Below are positions 47,544 to 61,829 of a stretch of 64,000 nt of DNA, piece by piece. The position numbers were made by a program, and so were the translations under genes. How positions within the stretch are numbered: the first letter of the stretch is position 1; the number at the start of each line of letters is the position of its first letter. The stretch is taken from contig NZ_JAUHLN010000002.1 in the NCBI RefSeq assembly GCF_030412265.1, positions 558,001 to 622,000 of the forward strand, in the 5' to 3' direction. Below the pieces are notes generated by a model. That model saw only the letters and a program-made list of their open reading frames with translations, made no database searches and was not told the DNA's origin. The stretch comes from Fictibacillus terranigra. Lineage in GTDB: Bacteria; Bacillota; Bacilli; Bacillales; Fictibacillaceae.

Positions 47544-48153
47544 CTATGCGTTTTGAAGCCAGTTTTCCGGATTTTCCTTCCAGCGCAGCAAATGCGAGAG
47601 ATCCTTTTTAGAAATATAGCCTTCCACCGAGGCTGTTTCTATTAATGTACTAAAATCGGTTAGAGTTTGCACGTTTATTTTATGATCAGCAAGGTTGTCA
47701 AAACCTTTCACGAGTTCATAGGAAAAAACAGCCACTACACCAAGAACATTGCAGCCTGCATCTCTTAATGCCTTCACTGCAGAAATAACACTGCCACCCG
47801 TTGAGATCAAGTCTTCAACAACAACGACCTTCATGGAAGCTTCCGCTTTTCCCTCAATATGCTTGCCTTTTCCATGGGACTTTGCGCTGCTGCGCACATA
47901 GCTCATAGGCAGGCTTAGGCGGTCTGCAAGCAAAGCCGCATGAGGAATGCCGGCAGTCGCTGTTCCCGCAATCATGTCCGCGTCCGGATAATGATTCAGG
48001 ACGAGTTCTTTTAATCCTTCCGCAATTCTGCTGCGGACTTCCGGATAGGACAGAGTCAGGCGGTTGTCGCAATAGATGGGAGATTTCATTCCGGAAGACC
48101 ACGTATACGGATGTTCTACCGAAAGAGTTACCGCTTCGATAGAGAGCAGATCT

Positions 48154-48173
<20 letters not shown>
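47544..48173 (-). CDS. pyrE: Orotate phosphoribosyltransferase
   Basis: Joins orotate to PRPP to give OMP. At 209 residues the PRPP-binding loop is VVVVEDLISTGGSVISAV (about 113-130), and SSAKSHGKGKHIEG holds conserved Lys and His. It overlaps pyrF by 20 bases. Confidence 0.97.
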
Positions 48174-50556
<2,383 letters not shown>

Positions 50557-50560
<4 letters not shown>

Positions 50561-53500
50561 ACTAAAACACGATCCTTTTCAAAGGCAGGCATCTGTCTCG
50601 CTGTAAAGGTTAAAGATTCCAACACTTCAAGCAAAGCTTCAGCGGTATCCAGGCTCGTTAAGCACACGACGCCGTTCTCGGAGGATTCCCTTCTGATCCT
50701 GAAGCCATCACGTGCAGGCATTTTTCCTTTCGTTAATGTATTGACGACAAATTGTGCTTCCCCTTGACGGATGATGTCCAGAAGGTTTCTTTCCCGGCTG
50801 CCGATTTTATGGACGACAGTAACGGGAATCTTCTGTTCTTCGAGATATTTGGCTGTACCCTCAGTAGCCATGATGGTATAGCCGATTTCATAGAATCGCT
50901 TCATCAAACGCAGAGCTTCAGGCTTGTCCTTGTCCGCCACCGTGAAGAGGACAGATCCATAGGTTGGTATTTTCATTCCGGAAGCGACTAATCCCTTATA
51001 CAACGCTTTTTGAAGAGTATTATCTCTTCCCATAACTTCTCCGGTGGATTTCATTTCCGGGCTAAGGTACGTATCTACTCTGCGGAGCTTCGCAAAGGAG
51101 AATACAGGGACTTTGACGAATACTTCTTGTTTTTCAGGAGCGTAGCCCGTAGGATAGCCGAGCTTACTTAATGACGTTCCAAGAATGACCTTCGTTGCCA
51201 GGTTTGCCATCGGGATGCCAGTAATCTTGCTCAAGAATGGGACGGTTCGGCTTGATCTTGGATTGACTTCAAGAACATAGACTTCTTCTCCATGCAGCAC
51301 GAACTGGATGTTAAGAAGACCCACGATCCCCAGACCTCTTGCCATTGAAATCGTTCGTTCAATTATTTTTTCTTTCTGTTCAGGCGTTAATCGCTGAGGC
51401 GGGTAGACAGCAATGGAGTCTCCAGAGTGAACGCCTGCACGTTCAATGTGCTCCATGATTCCAGGGATGAAAACATCCTTTCCGTCAGAGATCGCGTCAA
51501 CCTCTACTTCCTTGCCCTCAAGATAACGGTCGATCAATACAGGATGCTCAGGATTCACCCTTACAGCGTTCTCCATGTATTGAAGAAGTTCTTTTTCCTT
51601 ATAGACGATCTCCATCGCCCTGCCTCCCAAAACATAGGACGGCCTTACGAGGACCGGGTAGCCGATTCTCTCTGCGATAACTTGTGCTTCTTTGACAGAA
51701 AATGCGGTTTCTCCATCAGGCTGAGGGATGTTCAGTTCTTTCATCGCCTGTTCAAAACGGTCTCTGTCTTCTGCTCTGTCCATGTTGTCAAGTGAGGTTC
51801 CAAGGATGGCTACTCCCCGCTCATGCAGAGCATCCGCAAGATTGATCGCTGTCTGGCCGCCAAACTGGACAATGACTCCTTTTGGCTTCTCTTGATCGAT
51901 GACATGCATCACGTCTTCTACGGTTAATGGCTCAAAATACAGTTTGTCAGACGTGCTGAAATCTGTCGACACCGTTTCTGGATTATTGTTGATAATAATC
52001 GCTTCATAGCCCGCTTCTTTGATCGCCCAAACCGTATGCACCGTCGCATAGTCAAACTCAATGCCTTGCCCGATCCGAATGGGGCCGGAACCAAGTACGA
52101 GCACACTTTCTTTTTCTGTTCGCAACGATTCGTTTTCCTCAGCATACGTCCCATAGTAATACGGTGTTTCAGAATCGAACTCAGCCGCGCAAGTGTCCAC
52201 CATCTTATAAACGGGCTTGATATTCTTCTCCGATCGAAGGTCATAGAGATCCTTTTCCGCCATGTTCCACGCTTTAGACAGCCATACATCACTAAAGCCT
52301 TTTTCTTTTGCAGCACGCAGCAGGCCGAGATCTCCAACGTTGTTAAGAACCTTCTGTTCGAGGTCGATGATCCCTTTGATCTTCTCCAGGAAGAAGACAT
52401 CAATTTTTGTAATCTCCCAGATTTCCCTTACTGTCATTCCGATCCTTAAGGCTTGTGCGATATGATATAAACGCTCATCGTCGGCGGTTGCGAGCACCGG
52501 AAACAGTTCCTCTCTAGTCTGCTTAGGGTTGCTGATTTCAAGATGATAGCACTTCGTTTCGAGGGATCGGACCGCTTTCAGCAACGACTCTTCCAGATTT
52601 CTTCCGATGGCCATGACCTCTCCGGTAGCTTTCATTTGAGTACCGAGCTTACGGTTGGCTCCTTCGAACTTATCGAACGGCCAGCGAGGAATCTTTGTCA
52701 CGATATAATCGAGCGCTGGTTCAAAACTGGCATAGGTAGAGCCGGTTACTGGGTTTTTAATTTCATCAAGTGTATATCCGACAGCGATTTTCGCTGCGAT
52801 TTTGGCGATTGGATAGCCTGTAGCTTTTGATGCGAGCGCCGAAGACCGGCTGACCCTCGGATTTACTTCAATGATGTAATAGCTGCTGCTGTCTGGATCA
52901 AGAGCAAGCTGTACATTGCAGCCGCCCTCGATCTTCAAAGCACGAATGATCTTTAGGGACGCGTTTCTTAAAAGCTGGTAATCTCTGTCACTTAGTGTCT
53001 GGCTTGGTGCTACTACAATAGAATCACCCGTATGGATTCCAACAGGGTCGATGTTCTCCATGTTGCAGACCACAATGGACGTATCATTGCTGTCCCGCAT
53101 CACTTCATATTCGATCTCTTTAAAGCCTGCGATGCTCTTTTCAAGCAACACCTGGTGTACAGGGCTTGCCAGGAGCCCGCTCGTTACGATCTCCTTTAAT
53201 TCTTCTTCATTTCCGGCAATTCCGCCGCCTGTCCCGCCAAGCGTGAACGCAGGGCGGATGATTACCGGATAGCCAACTTCAGCAGTAAAAGCGACTGCCT
53301 CCTCATACGAACGGATGATTTCACTCTTAGGAACCGGTTCGTTTAATTCGTTCATCAGCGTTCTGAAAAGTTCACGATCTTCCGCCTGCTGAATGCTTGT
53401 CAATGTCGTTCCAAGCAGTTCAACAGAGCATTCTTCAAGAATTCCGCTCTCAGACAGTTCGACAGCCAGGTTAAGCCCTGTTTGACCTCCAAGCGTCGCA

Positions 53501-53760
53501 AGAAGTCCGTCAGGGCGTTCCTGCCGGATAATCCTGCTGACGAAAGGAACGGTAAGCGGTTCGATGAAAACTTTGTCTGCGATAGAAGTATCGGTCATAA
53601 TTGTTGCCGGATTGGAATTGACAAGGATTACCTCATAGCCTTCTTCCTTTAATGCCTGGCAAGCCTGTGTGCCGGCATAGTCGAATTCTGCAGCTTGTCC
53701 GATGACAATCGGACCTGATCCGATTACAAGTATTTTTTTAATATCTAAGCGTTTAGGCAT
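50557..53760 (-). CDS. carB: Carbamoyl-phosphate synthase large subunit, pyrimidine-specific
   Basis: Makes carbamoyl phosphate from bicarbonate, glutamine-derived ammonia and two ATP. At 1067 residues it has two ATP-grasp halves: the first has [14 protein letters not shown], the second [15 protein letters not shown]. The C-terminal MGS-like domain (last ~130 residues) binds UMP/PRPP-type effectors. The gene lies in the pyr operon, so it is the pyrimidine enzyme (PyrAB in B. subtilis). It overlaps carA by 16 bases. Confidence 0.97.
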
Positions 53761-54844
53761 TTTTCTTTCCCCTCTTCCTTAGCGGTTTCCATCATGTTCA
53801 TGAACTTTTCAAATAGCGGATTGGCATCCATCGGCCCCGGTGAGGCTTCAGGATGGTATTGGACAGAAAATGCAGGTTTCACTTTGTGTCCCAACCCTTC
53901 GACTGTTCCGTCATTTACAGCAATATGTGTTAACTCAAGCTCTGTTCCTTCGAGCGTTTCCGGGCTGACGGTATACCCATGGTTCTGTGCCGTCAGTGCT
54001 ATTTTGCCTGTCTGAAGATCTTTTACAGGATGGTTGGATCCGCGGTGTCCAAATTTCAGTTTTTCTGTATTTGCACCCATGGCCAGTGCGAACAGCTGGT
54101 GTCCGAGACAGATTCCAAACAGCGGAATTTCCTCTTCAAGAATGGTGTTGATCATTCCGAGGGCTTCCGGTACATCTTTCGGATTCCCGGGGCCATTGCT
54201 TAAAAGGATGCCATCCGGATTAAGCAGTATAATCTCTTCTGCTCTTGTATTGTAAGGAACTACGATCACATCGCAGCTGCGCTGTGATAATTCTCTCAAG
54301 ATTCCGCTTTTTGCGCCATAATCCACAACAACTACTCTTCGTCCTGTATTCGGCAGATGATAAGGAGTTCTCGTTGAAACCGATTGAACATGGTCGGTTC
54401 TGAGCGGGGCATTTTTAAACTCCTCTACAATGGCAGAAGTATCAGAATCAGCTGAAACGATCTTACCTCTTAAGGTCCCGTGTTTTCGGATTAACCGGGT
54501 GAGTTTTCTAGTGTCAATCTCCATTAATCCCGGTATGTTTTTAGCTTTTAAAAGTTCATCAAGCGTTCCAAGTGACTGGTAGTGGCTCGGCAGTGCACAT
54601 GCTTCATTCACGATCAGTCCATGAATGGCTGGAGAGATTGATTCAAAATCCTGGCGGTTGACACCATAATTTCCGATCAGCGGGTAGGTCAGTGTTACGA
54701 TCTGTCCGCAGTAGGAAGGATCGGACAAGATCTCCTGATATCCTGTCATCCCTGTATTGAAGACTACTTCGCCATCTTTTTCCTCTGCACTCCCAAATCC
54801 TTCACCATGAAATTCGGTGCCGTCTTCTAAAATAAGAATCCGTT

Positions 54845-54848
<4 letters not shown>
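53745..54848 (-). CDS. carA: Carbamoyl-phosphate synthase small (glutaminase) subunit
   Basis: Splits glutamine and delivers ammonia to CarB. At 367 residues it has the N-terminal CPSase domain ([19 protein letters not shown]) and a class I glutamine amidotransferase domain with the nucleophile Cys247 in [15 protein letters not shown] and the His-Glu pair in [10 protein letters not shown]. It overlaps pyrC by four bases. Confidence 0.97.
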
Positions 54849-57160
<2,312 letters not shown>

Positions 57161-57169
57161 AGGTGTTCA

Positions 57170-58519
57170 TTATGCAGCTGGGTCTTTCTCGGATACTCCA
57201 AACATTTTATTCAGCAATTCAGAATCTTCATCACGGCCTGGGAGAATCAGGTTTAAGAACACACCGATTAAAGTGGCAAGCGCCATTCCCGCGACCTGCA
57301 TTGTTTCGGTAAACTGTAGGACTGCTCCGCCGATCCCTGTGACCAGGATAACGGATGCGATGATCAGGTTTCGTTTGTTGCCAAAATCAATTTGATTGTC
57401 GATAAGCATTCTAAGGCCTGAAGAGGCGATAATCCCGAATAGCAGAATGGAAACACCTCCCATGACAGGGGTTGGTACAGAGCTGATCAGCGCCGTAACC
57501 TTTCCTGAAAAGCCGAAGCAGATGGCCGTTACGGCTGCTCCCCCGATGACAAACACTGAGAACACTCTTGTGATGGCAAGGACACCGATGTTTTCACCGT
57601 AAGTGGTCACTGGCGGCCCTCCGATAAAAGATCCGATCATTACTCCGATTCCGTCACCGAGAATGGATCGGTGCAGTCCCGGTTTTTCTAGAAAATTCCT
57701 TCCTACAACCTTGCTCAGGACGAGCTGGTGCCCGATATGCTCCGCAATCGTCACTGTGGCCACCGGCATCATAATCAAAGCGATAGACCAGGAAAAGTGC
57801 GGGGTGTAGGATACAAACGGGAACATAAAATCAGGTGCGTCGATCAGGCTGGCTTGTTTTACTTTCGACAGATCGACCATACCCCTTGATAATGCGAAGA
57901 GGTAGCCTGCGATGATGCCGATCAGGATCGGGATGATTCCAAAAATTCCTTTTAAATACATAGAGCATACAATTGTGACAGCCAGTGTGAACAGTGCGAC
58001 TGTGAAGTAGGACAGACTGTATTCGTTCGTATGCGGATTGTTCATCGCCATTTTAACCGCTGTATTGGCGAGTCCCAGTCCAATCACGATGATAACAGGG
58101 CCGACGACTACAGGAGGCATGATTCTCATCAGCCATTTCAGACCGCTCGTCTTAATGATCAGCGCCACAGCACCGTAAACAAGACCTGCAAGGAAACTTC
58201 CCACCATCGCTGCTTCTGGCCCTCCGAGGGTTTTTACAGCAATGATCGGTGAAATGAACGCAAAGGAAGAACCAAGATAAGCAGGGATTTGGCCTTTCGT
58301 TACAAGCAAGTAAGCCAGTGTGGCAAGGCCGCTGGAAACCAGTGCAACGCCGGGATCCAGTTTCACCAGGAAGGGGACAAGTACTGTGGCACCAAACATG
58401 GCAAACAGATGCTGCAGGCTCAATGTGATCCATTGATGAAGTTTAGGTACATCCCGGACATCAAGCACTGCCTGGGTTGTGTCCTGTTGATTTGTATTTT
58501 CGTTCTTGTTTTTACCCAT
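57170..58519 (-). CDS. pyrP: Uracil permease
   Basis: Uracil:proton symporter of the nucleobase-cation symporter-2 family. At 449 residues and about 12-14 membrane segments, it has LQHLFAMFGATVLVPFLV near 34, the substrate-binding EHIGHQLV segment (near 260) and GGPPVTTYGENIGVL. Its ribosome binding site lies inside the upstream attenuator hairpin. Confidence 0.96.
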   Translation of the reverse strand: MGKNKNENTNQQDTTQAVLDVRDVPKLHQWITLSLQHLFAMFGATVLVPFLVKLDPGVALVSSGLATLAYLLVTKGQIPAYLGSSFAFISPIIAVKTLGGPEAAMVGSFLAGLVYGAVALIIKTSGLKWLMRIMPPVVVGPVIIVIGLGLANTAVKMAMNNPHTNEYSLSYFTVALFTLAVTIVCSMYLKGIFGIIPILIGIIAGYLFALSRGMVDLSKVKQASLIDAPDFMFPFVSYTPHFSWSIALIMMPVATVTIAEHIGHQLVLSKVVGRNFLEKPGLHRSILGDGIGVMIGSFIGGPPVTTYGENIGVLAITRVFSVFVIGGAAVTAICFGFSGKVTALISSVPTPVMGGVSILLFGIIASSGLRMLIDNQIDFGNKRNLIIASVILVTGIGGAVLQFTETMQVAGMALATLIGVFLNLILPGRDEDSELLNKMFGVSEKDPAA

Positions 58520-58520
58520 A

Positions 58521-58630
58521 AAAAATACCTCCTTTGCAAGTTAAGGAGGTTGTGCTGAATACACAGATCTGCCTGATGCTGCAGCCTGTCATCCAAACCT
58601 CCCTTGCTAGCCTCTCTGGACTCGATTTAA
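58521..58630 (-). promoter_or_regulatory. PyrR attenuator before pyrP
   Basis: PyrR binding loop AGTCCAGAGAGGCTAGCAAG (58603-58622) and a terminator ACCTCCTT / AAGGAGGT (58543-58550 with 58527-58534) followed by ATTTTTT on the minus strand. The 3' arm of the terminator is also the pyrP ribosome binding site. Confidence 0.9.
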
Positions 58631-58640
58631 AGGGACGTTC

Positions 58641-59335
<695 letters not shown>

Positions 59336-59357
59336 AAAGGACTATTCATTTGATTTC

Positions 59358-59386
59358 ATTATTACAGAAAGAAGATAACCTGTCAA
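59358..59386 (-). promoter_or_regulatory. Sigma-A promoter of the pyr operon
   Basis: TTGACA (59381-59386), a 17-base spacer and AATAAT (59358-59363), preceded by TG, on the minus strand. The -35 overlaps the rluD stop codon. Confidence 0.8.
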
Positions 59387-60300
59387 CCCATTTTCCGTCG
59401 AAGATTGTCGAGCAGCTGTTCCATATCATCTGGAAGTGGAACTTCAAATTCCATATATTCTTTCGTGCGCGGATGTTCAAAGCCTAGCAGACCAGCATGC
59501 AGGGCTTGTCCATTGATATCCAGTGTCTTTTTGGGGCCGTACTTCGGATCGCCGGCAAGAGGAAAGCCGATATATTTCAGATGTACACGAATCTGATGTG
59601 TTCTGCCGGTTTCCAGCTGGCATTCCACCAGTGTAAAATCATTGAATCTTTCCAGGACATTGAAATGGGTCACAGCATCTCTGCTGTTTTCATCTGTGAC
59701 CGTCATCTTTTGACGGTCACTCTTGTCTCTTCCGATCGGTGCATCAATCGTCCCCTTATCATGAGGCATCACACCGTGAACAATGGCTTTGTATTTTCTT
59801 GTTGTTGTCTTTGCCTTTAACTGGCTCACAAGAGATGCATGGGCCATGTCGTTTTTAGCAACCATCAACAGTCCAGTGGTATCCTTATCAATACGGTGCA
59901 CGATGCCTGGGCGCAGCACTCCATTTATTCCCGATAAATCGTTGCAGTGAGCCATGAGCCCATTAACGAGCGTGCCTGAATAATTGCCAGGAGCAGGATG
60001 AACCACCATTCCTCTTGGCTTGTTCACTACAAGCACATCTGAATCTTCATAAACAATATCCAGATCCAACTCTTCAGCTACAACATCCAAGATGGTCGGA
60101 TCAGGAATTGTGATCGAAATAACGTCACCGGCATTGCATTTGTAGTTCGTTTTGACTGTCTTTCCGTTGACCGTTACCAAACCGTCTTTCACCCAGTTTT
60201 GAACTTGAGACCGTGACCAGTCTGATTCAATAGAAGTTACCACCTTGTCGATCCGCTCGAATTGGTATTCTTCGTCTATCTTAACCTCGATGTGCTCCAT
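59383..60300 (-). CDS. rluD: RluD-family 23S rRNA pseudouridine synthase (YlyB)
   Basis: Pseudouridine synthase of the RluA/RluD family. At 305 residues it has an N-terminal S4 RNA-binding domain (about 13-75) and the catalytic Asp in [18 protein letters not shown] (near 140). [21 protein letters not shown] follows. The exact uridines modified are not clear. It overlaps lspA by 20 bases and the pyr promoter starts at its stop. Confidence 0.94.
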   Translation of the reverse strand: MEHIEVKIDEEYQFERIDKVVTSIESDWSRSQVQNWVKDGLVTVNGKTVKTNYKCNAGDVISITIPDPTILDVVAEELDLDIVYEDSDVLVVNKPRGMVVHPAPGNYSGTLVNGLMAHCNDLSGINGVLRPGIVHRIDKDTTGLLMVAKNDMAHASLVSQLKAKTTTRKYKAIVHGVMPHDKGTIDAPIGRDKSDRQKMTVTDENSRDAVTHFNVLERFNDFTLVECQLETGRTHQIRVHLKYIGFPLAGDPKYGPKKTLDINGQALHAGLLGFEHPRTKEYMEFEVPLPDDMEQLLDNLRRKMG

Positions 60301-60763
60301 TCATGTTCTCCTTCTTATTCTTGCTTTCCATTAATGTTTGAATAAAAATCAAAATAACACCGACTACAAGTGCTGAATCGGCTACATTAAAAATCGGATA
60401 ATTATAGCTCGATATCTTAACGTCAAGAAAGTCAACGACTTCCTTTCTGATGATGCGGTCCAAAAAGTTTCCAGTGGCACCGCCGAGAACAAGTCCAAGT
60501 GCTGTGCGCAGCAACGGCTGGTGTTTCGCATGCTTTTGCATATAATAGATCACTGCTGCAATAACAGCAATCGTAATGATGATAAAAAACCACATCTGAT
60601 TTTGAAGTATACCGAAGGCAGCTCCCCTATTCCGATGTGAGGTTATGTAAAAAACATTTTCGATCACGGTTATACTTTGTCCATAATTCATGTTTTTAAC
60701 GATCCACCATTTTGTCACCTGGTCGAGGCCAAGCACCAAAAGCGCCAGAAGATAATAATACAC
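60281..60763 (-). CDS. lspA: Lipoprotein signal peptidase (signal peptidase II)
   Basis: Membrane aspartic protease that cleaves lipoprotein signal peptides. At 160 residues and four membrane segments, the catalytic Asps lie in [19 protein letters not shown] and [12 protein letters not shown]. The start is GTG at 60763 after GGAGGAAACAAA; a longer frame up to 60826 has no family similarity. Confidence 0.95.
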   Translation of the reverse strand: MYYYLLALLVLGLDQVTKWWIVKNMNYGQSITVIENVFYITSHRNRGAAFGILQNQMWFFIIITIAVIAAVIYYMQKHAKHQPLLRTALGLVLGGATGNFLDRIIRKEVVDFLDVKISSYNYPIFNVADSALVVGVILIFIQTLMESKNKKENMNGAHRG

Positions 60764-60872
60764 TTTGTTTCCTCCGATTCCTAAGTTTGTACTTTCAAAT
60801 TTTAGCACAGGCAGAAGGCCGAGCACAATCTAAAGCGTGAATTAAATTGAGCTTGGATTCCTGTTGTGCATA

Positions 60873-60899
60873 GAAAAAAGCAGGGGTTCTGCCTGCCTC
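60873..60899 (-). terminator. Terminator after the YqcI/YcgG gene
   Basis: The stem AGGCAGG / CCTGCTT with one G-T pair is followed by a T tract on the minus strand. Confidence 0.65.
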
Positions 60900-60914
60900 T
60901 TTCCGCCCATTACA

Positions 60915-61676
60915 TCAGTTGCCATTGTTAGGTTGCGGGCCGTTCCCCCGCAGATGATGAAATGGACAAACGGATGCGGCTGTTTCGTTATCCCTTAAAT
61001 AATATTGCTTCCATTCTTTATTATCTTCATCCCCATACTTTTTTAATTCAGGATGAATCGGCGCAGTATCATAAGATAACAGCCGGCTCCTGATCCAATC
61101 TGACATTTTGTCTGCCCTTTTTTTATCCTCATTAAAACGGGAAAGCACCCATCGAGGGGTAAGAGCGAGCATGAAGCAAGGAAAGTAACGGCTGTACCTT
61201 CTTTCGTGTGCCGGTGTTCCGCAGTATACAAAGTATTGTTCCTGACCGAAGCAGAATTCCCATGTCCTATCCTCTGGATCTGGAGAAATATGCACAGGCC
61301 AAGGTTCTTTGTCCATCTTATGGGTTCTGATCATAAGATCCCAGAAAATGTTCTCGTAAGCTGCCACGTTCTTTGCTCCTGCACCCGGGCCAGAGGGAGA
61401 ATGAAAGAATACAACCAGTGCAGAATAATCGCCGGTTTCACGTGAACACGAACCATAGGACTCCAGCAAACGTGCAAAAACAGCTGGTGCTTTTTCATGT
61501 TCGGGTGCAGGCGCGAAACCAAAACGTATATGATTCAGCTGATAGCCTTGTATCGCAGGAATGCAAGGAAACTTACGCTCTTGATTGATCATTTTTTGAT
61601 GAAAAGCCAGGAAAGCCTCCCTTTTCCAACCGACTGGCAATAATGATGCGTTCTCCCTGTCTAATAGACGTTCCAT
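60915..61676 (-). CDS. YqcI/YcgG family protein
   Basis: 253-residue cytosolic protein with the family's FPC motif (KFPCIPAIQGYQLNHIRFGF, about 35-54) and a C-terminal CPF motif (SVCPFHH). Its family (PF08892) includes GntA, a haem-dependent N-hydroxylase of guanitoxin synthesis, so haem binding is possible, but the role here is unknown. The ATG at 61676 follows AAGGAGG with 9-base spacing. It lies between ileS and lspA, where B. subtilis has ylyA. Confidence 0.85.
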   Translation of the reverse strand: MERLLDRENASLLPVGWKREAFLAFHQKMINQERKFPCIPAIQGYQLNHIRFGFAPAPEHEKAPAVFARLLESYGSCSRETGDYSALVVFFHSPSGPGAGAKNVAAYENIFWDLMIRTHKMDKEPWPVHISPDPEDRTWEFCFGQEQYFVYCGTPAHERRYSRYFPCFMLALTPRWVLSRFNEDKKRADKMSDWIRSRLLSYDTAPIHPELKKYGDEDNKEWKQYYLRDNETAASVCPFHHLRGNGPQPNNGN

Positions 61677-61749
61677 TCGCGCGCGCCTCCTTGCCTTTAC
61701 TTTATTGCTGAACAAGAGATAAGGTGAATGTCCGATGAAAAGCAGACAA

Positions 61750-61808
61750 TAAAAAAAGAACTGCTCCCCTCAACCTGTTGATTACAGGCTGAGAAGTACA
61801 GCTCTTTT
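61750..61808 (-). terminator. Strong terminator after ileS
   Basis: A long two-part stem: outer AAAGAGCTG / CAGTTCTTT, and an inner 13-bp stem with CCTGT/ACAGG around an AATCA loop. It is followed by seven T on the minus strand. Confidence 0.85.
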
Positions 61809-61829
61809 GCTTCAGCAACGATGAAACAT

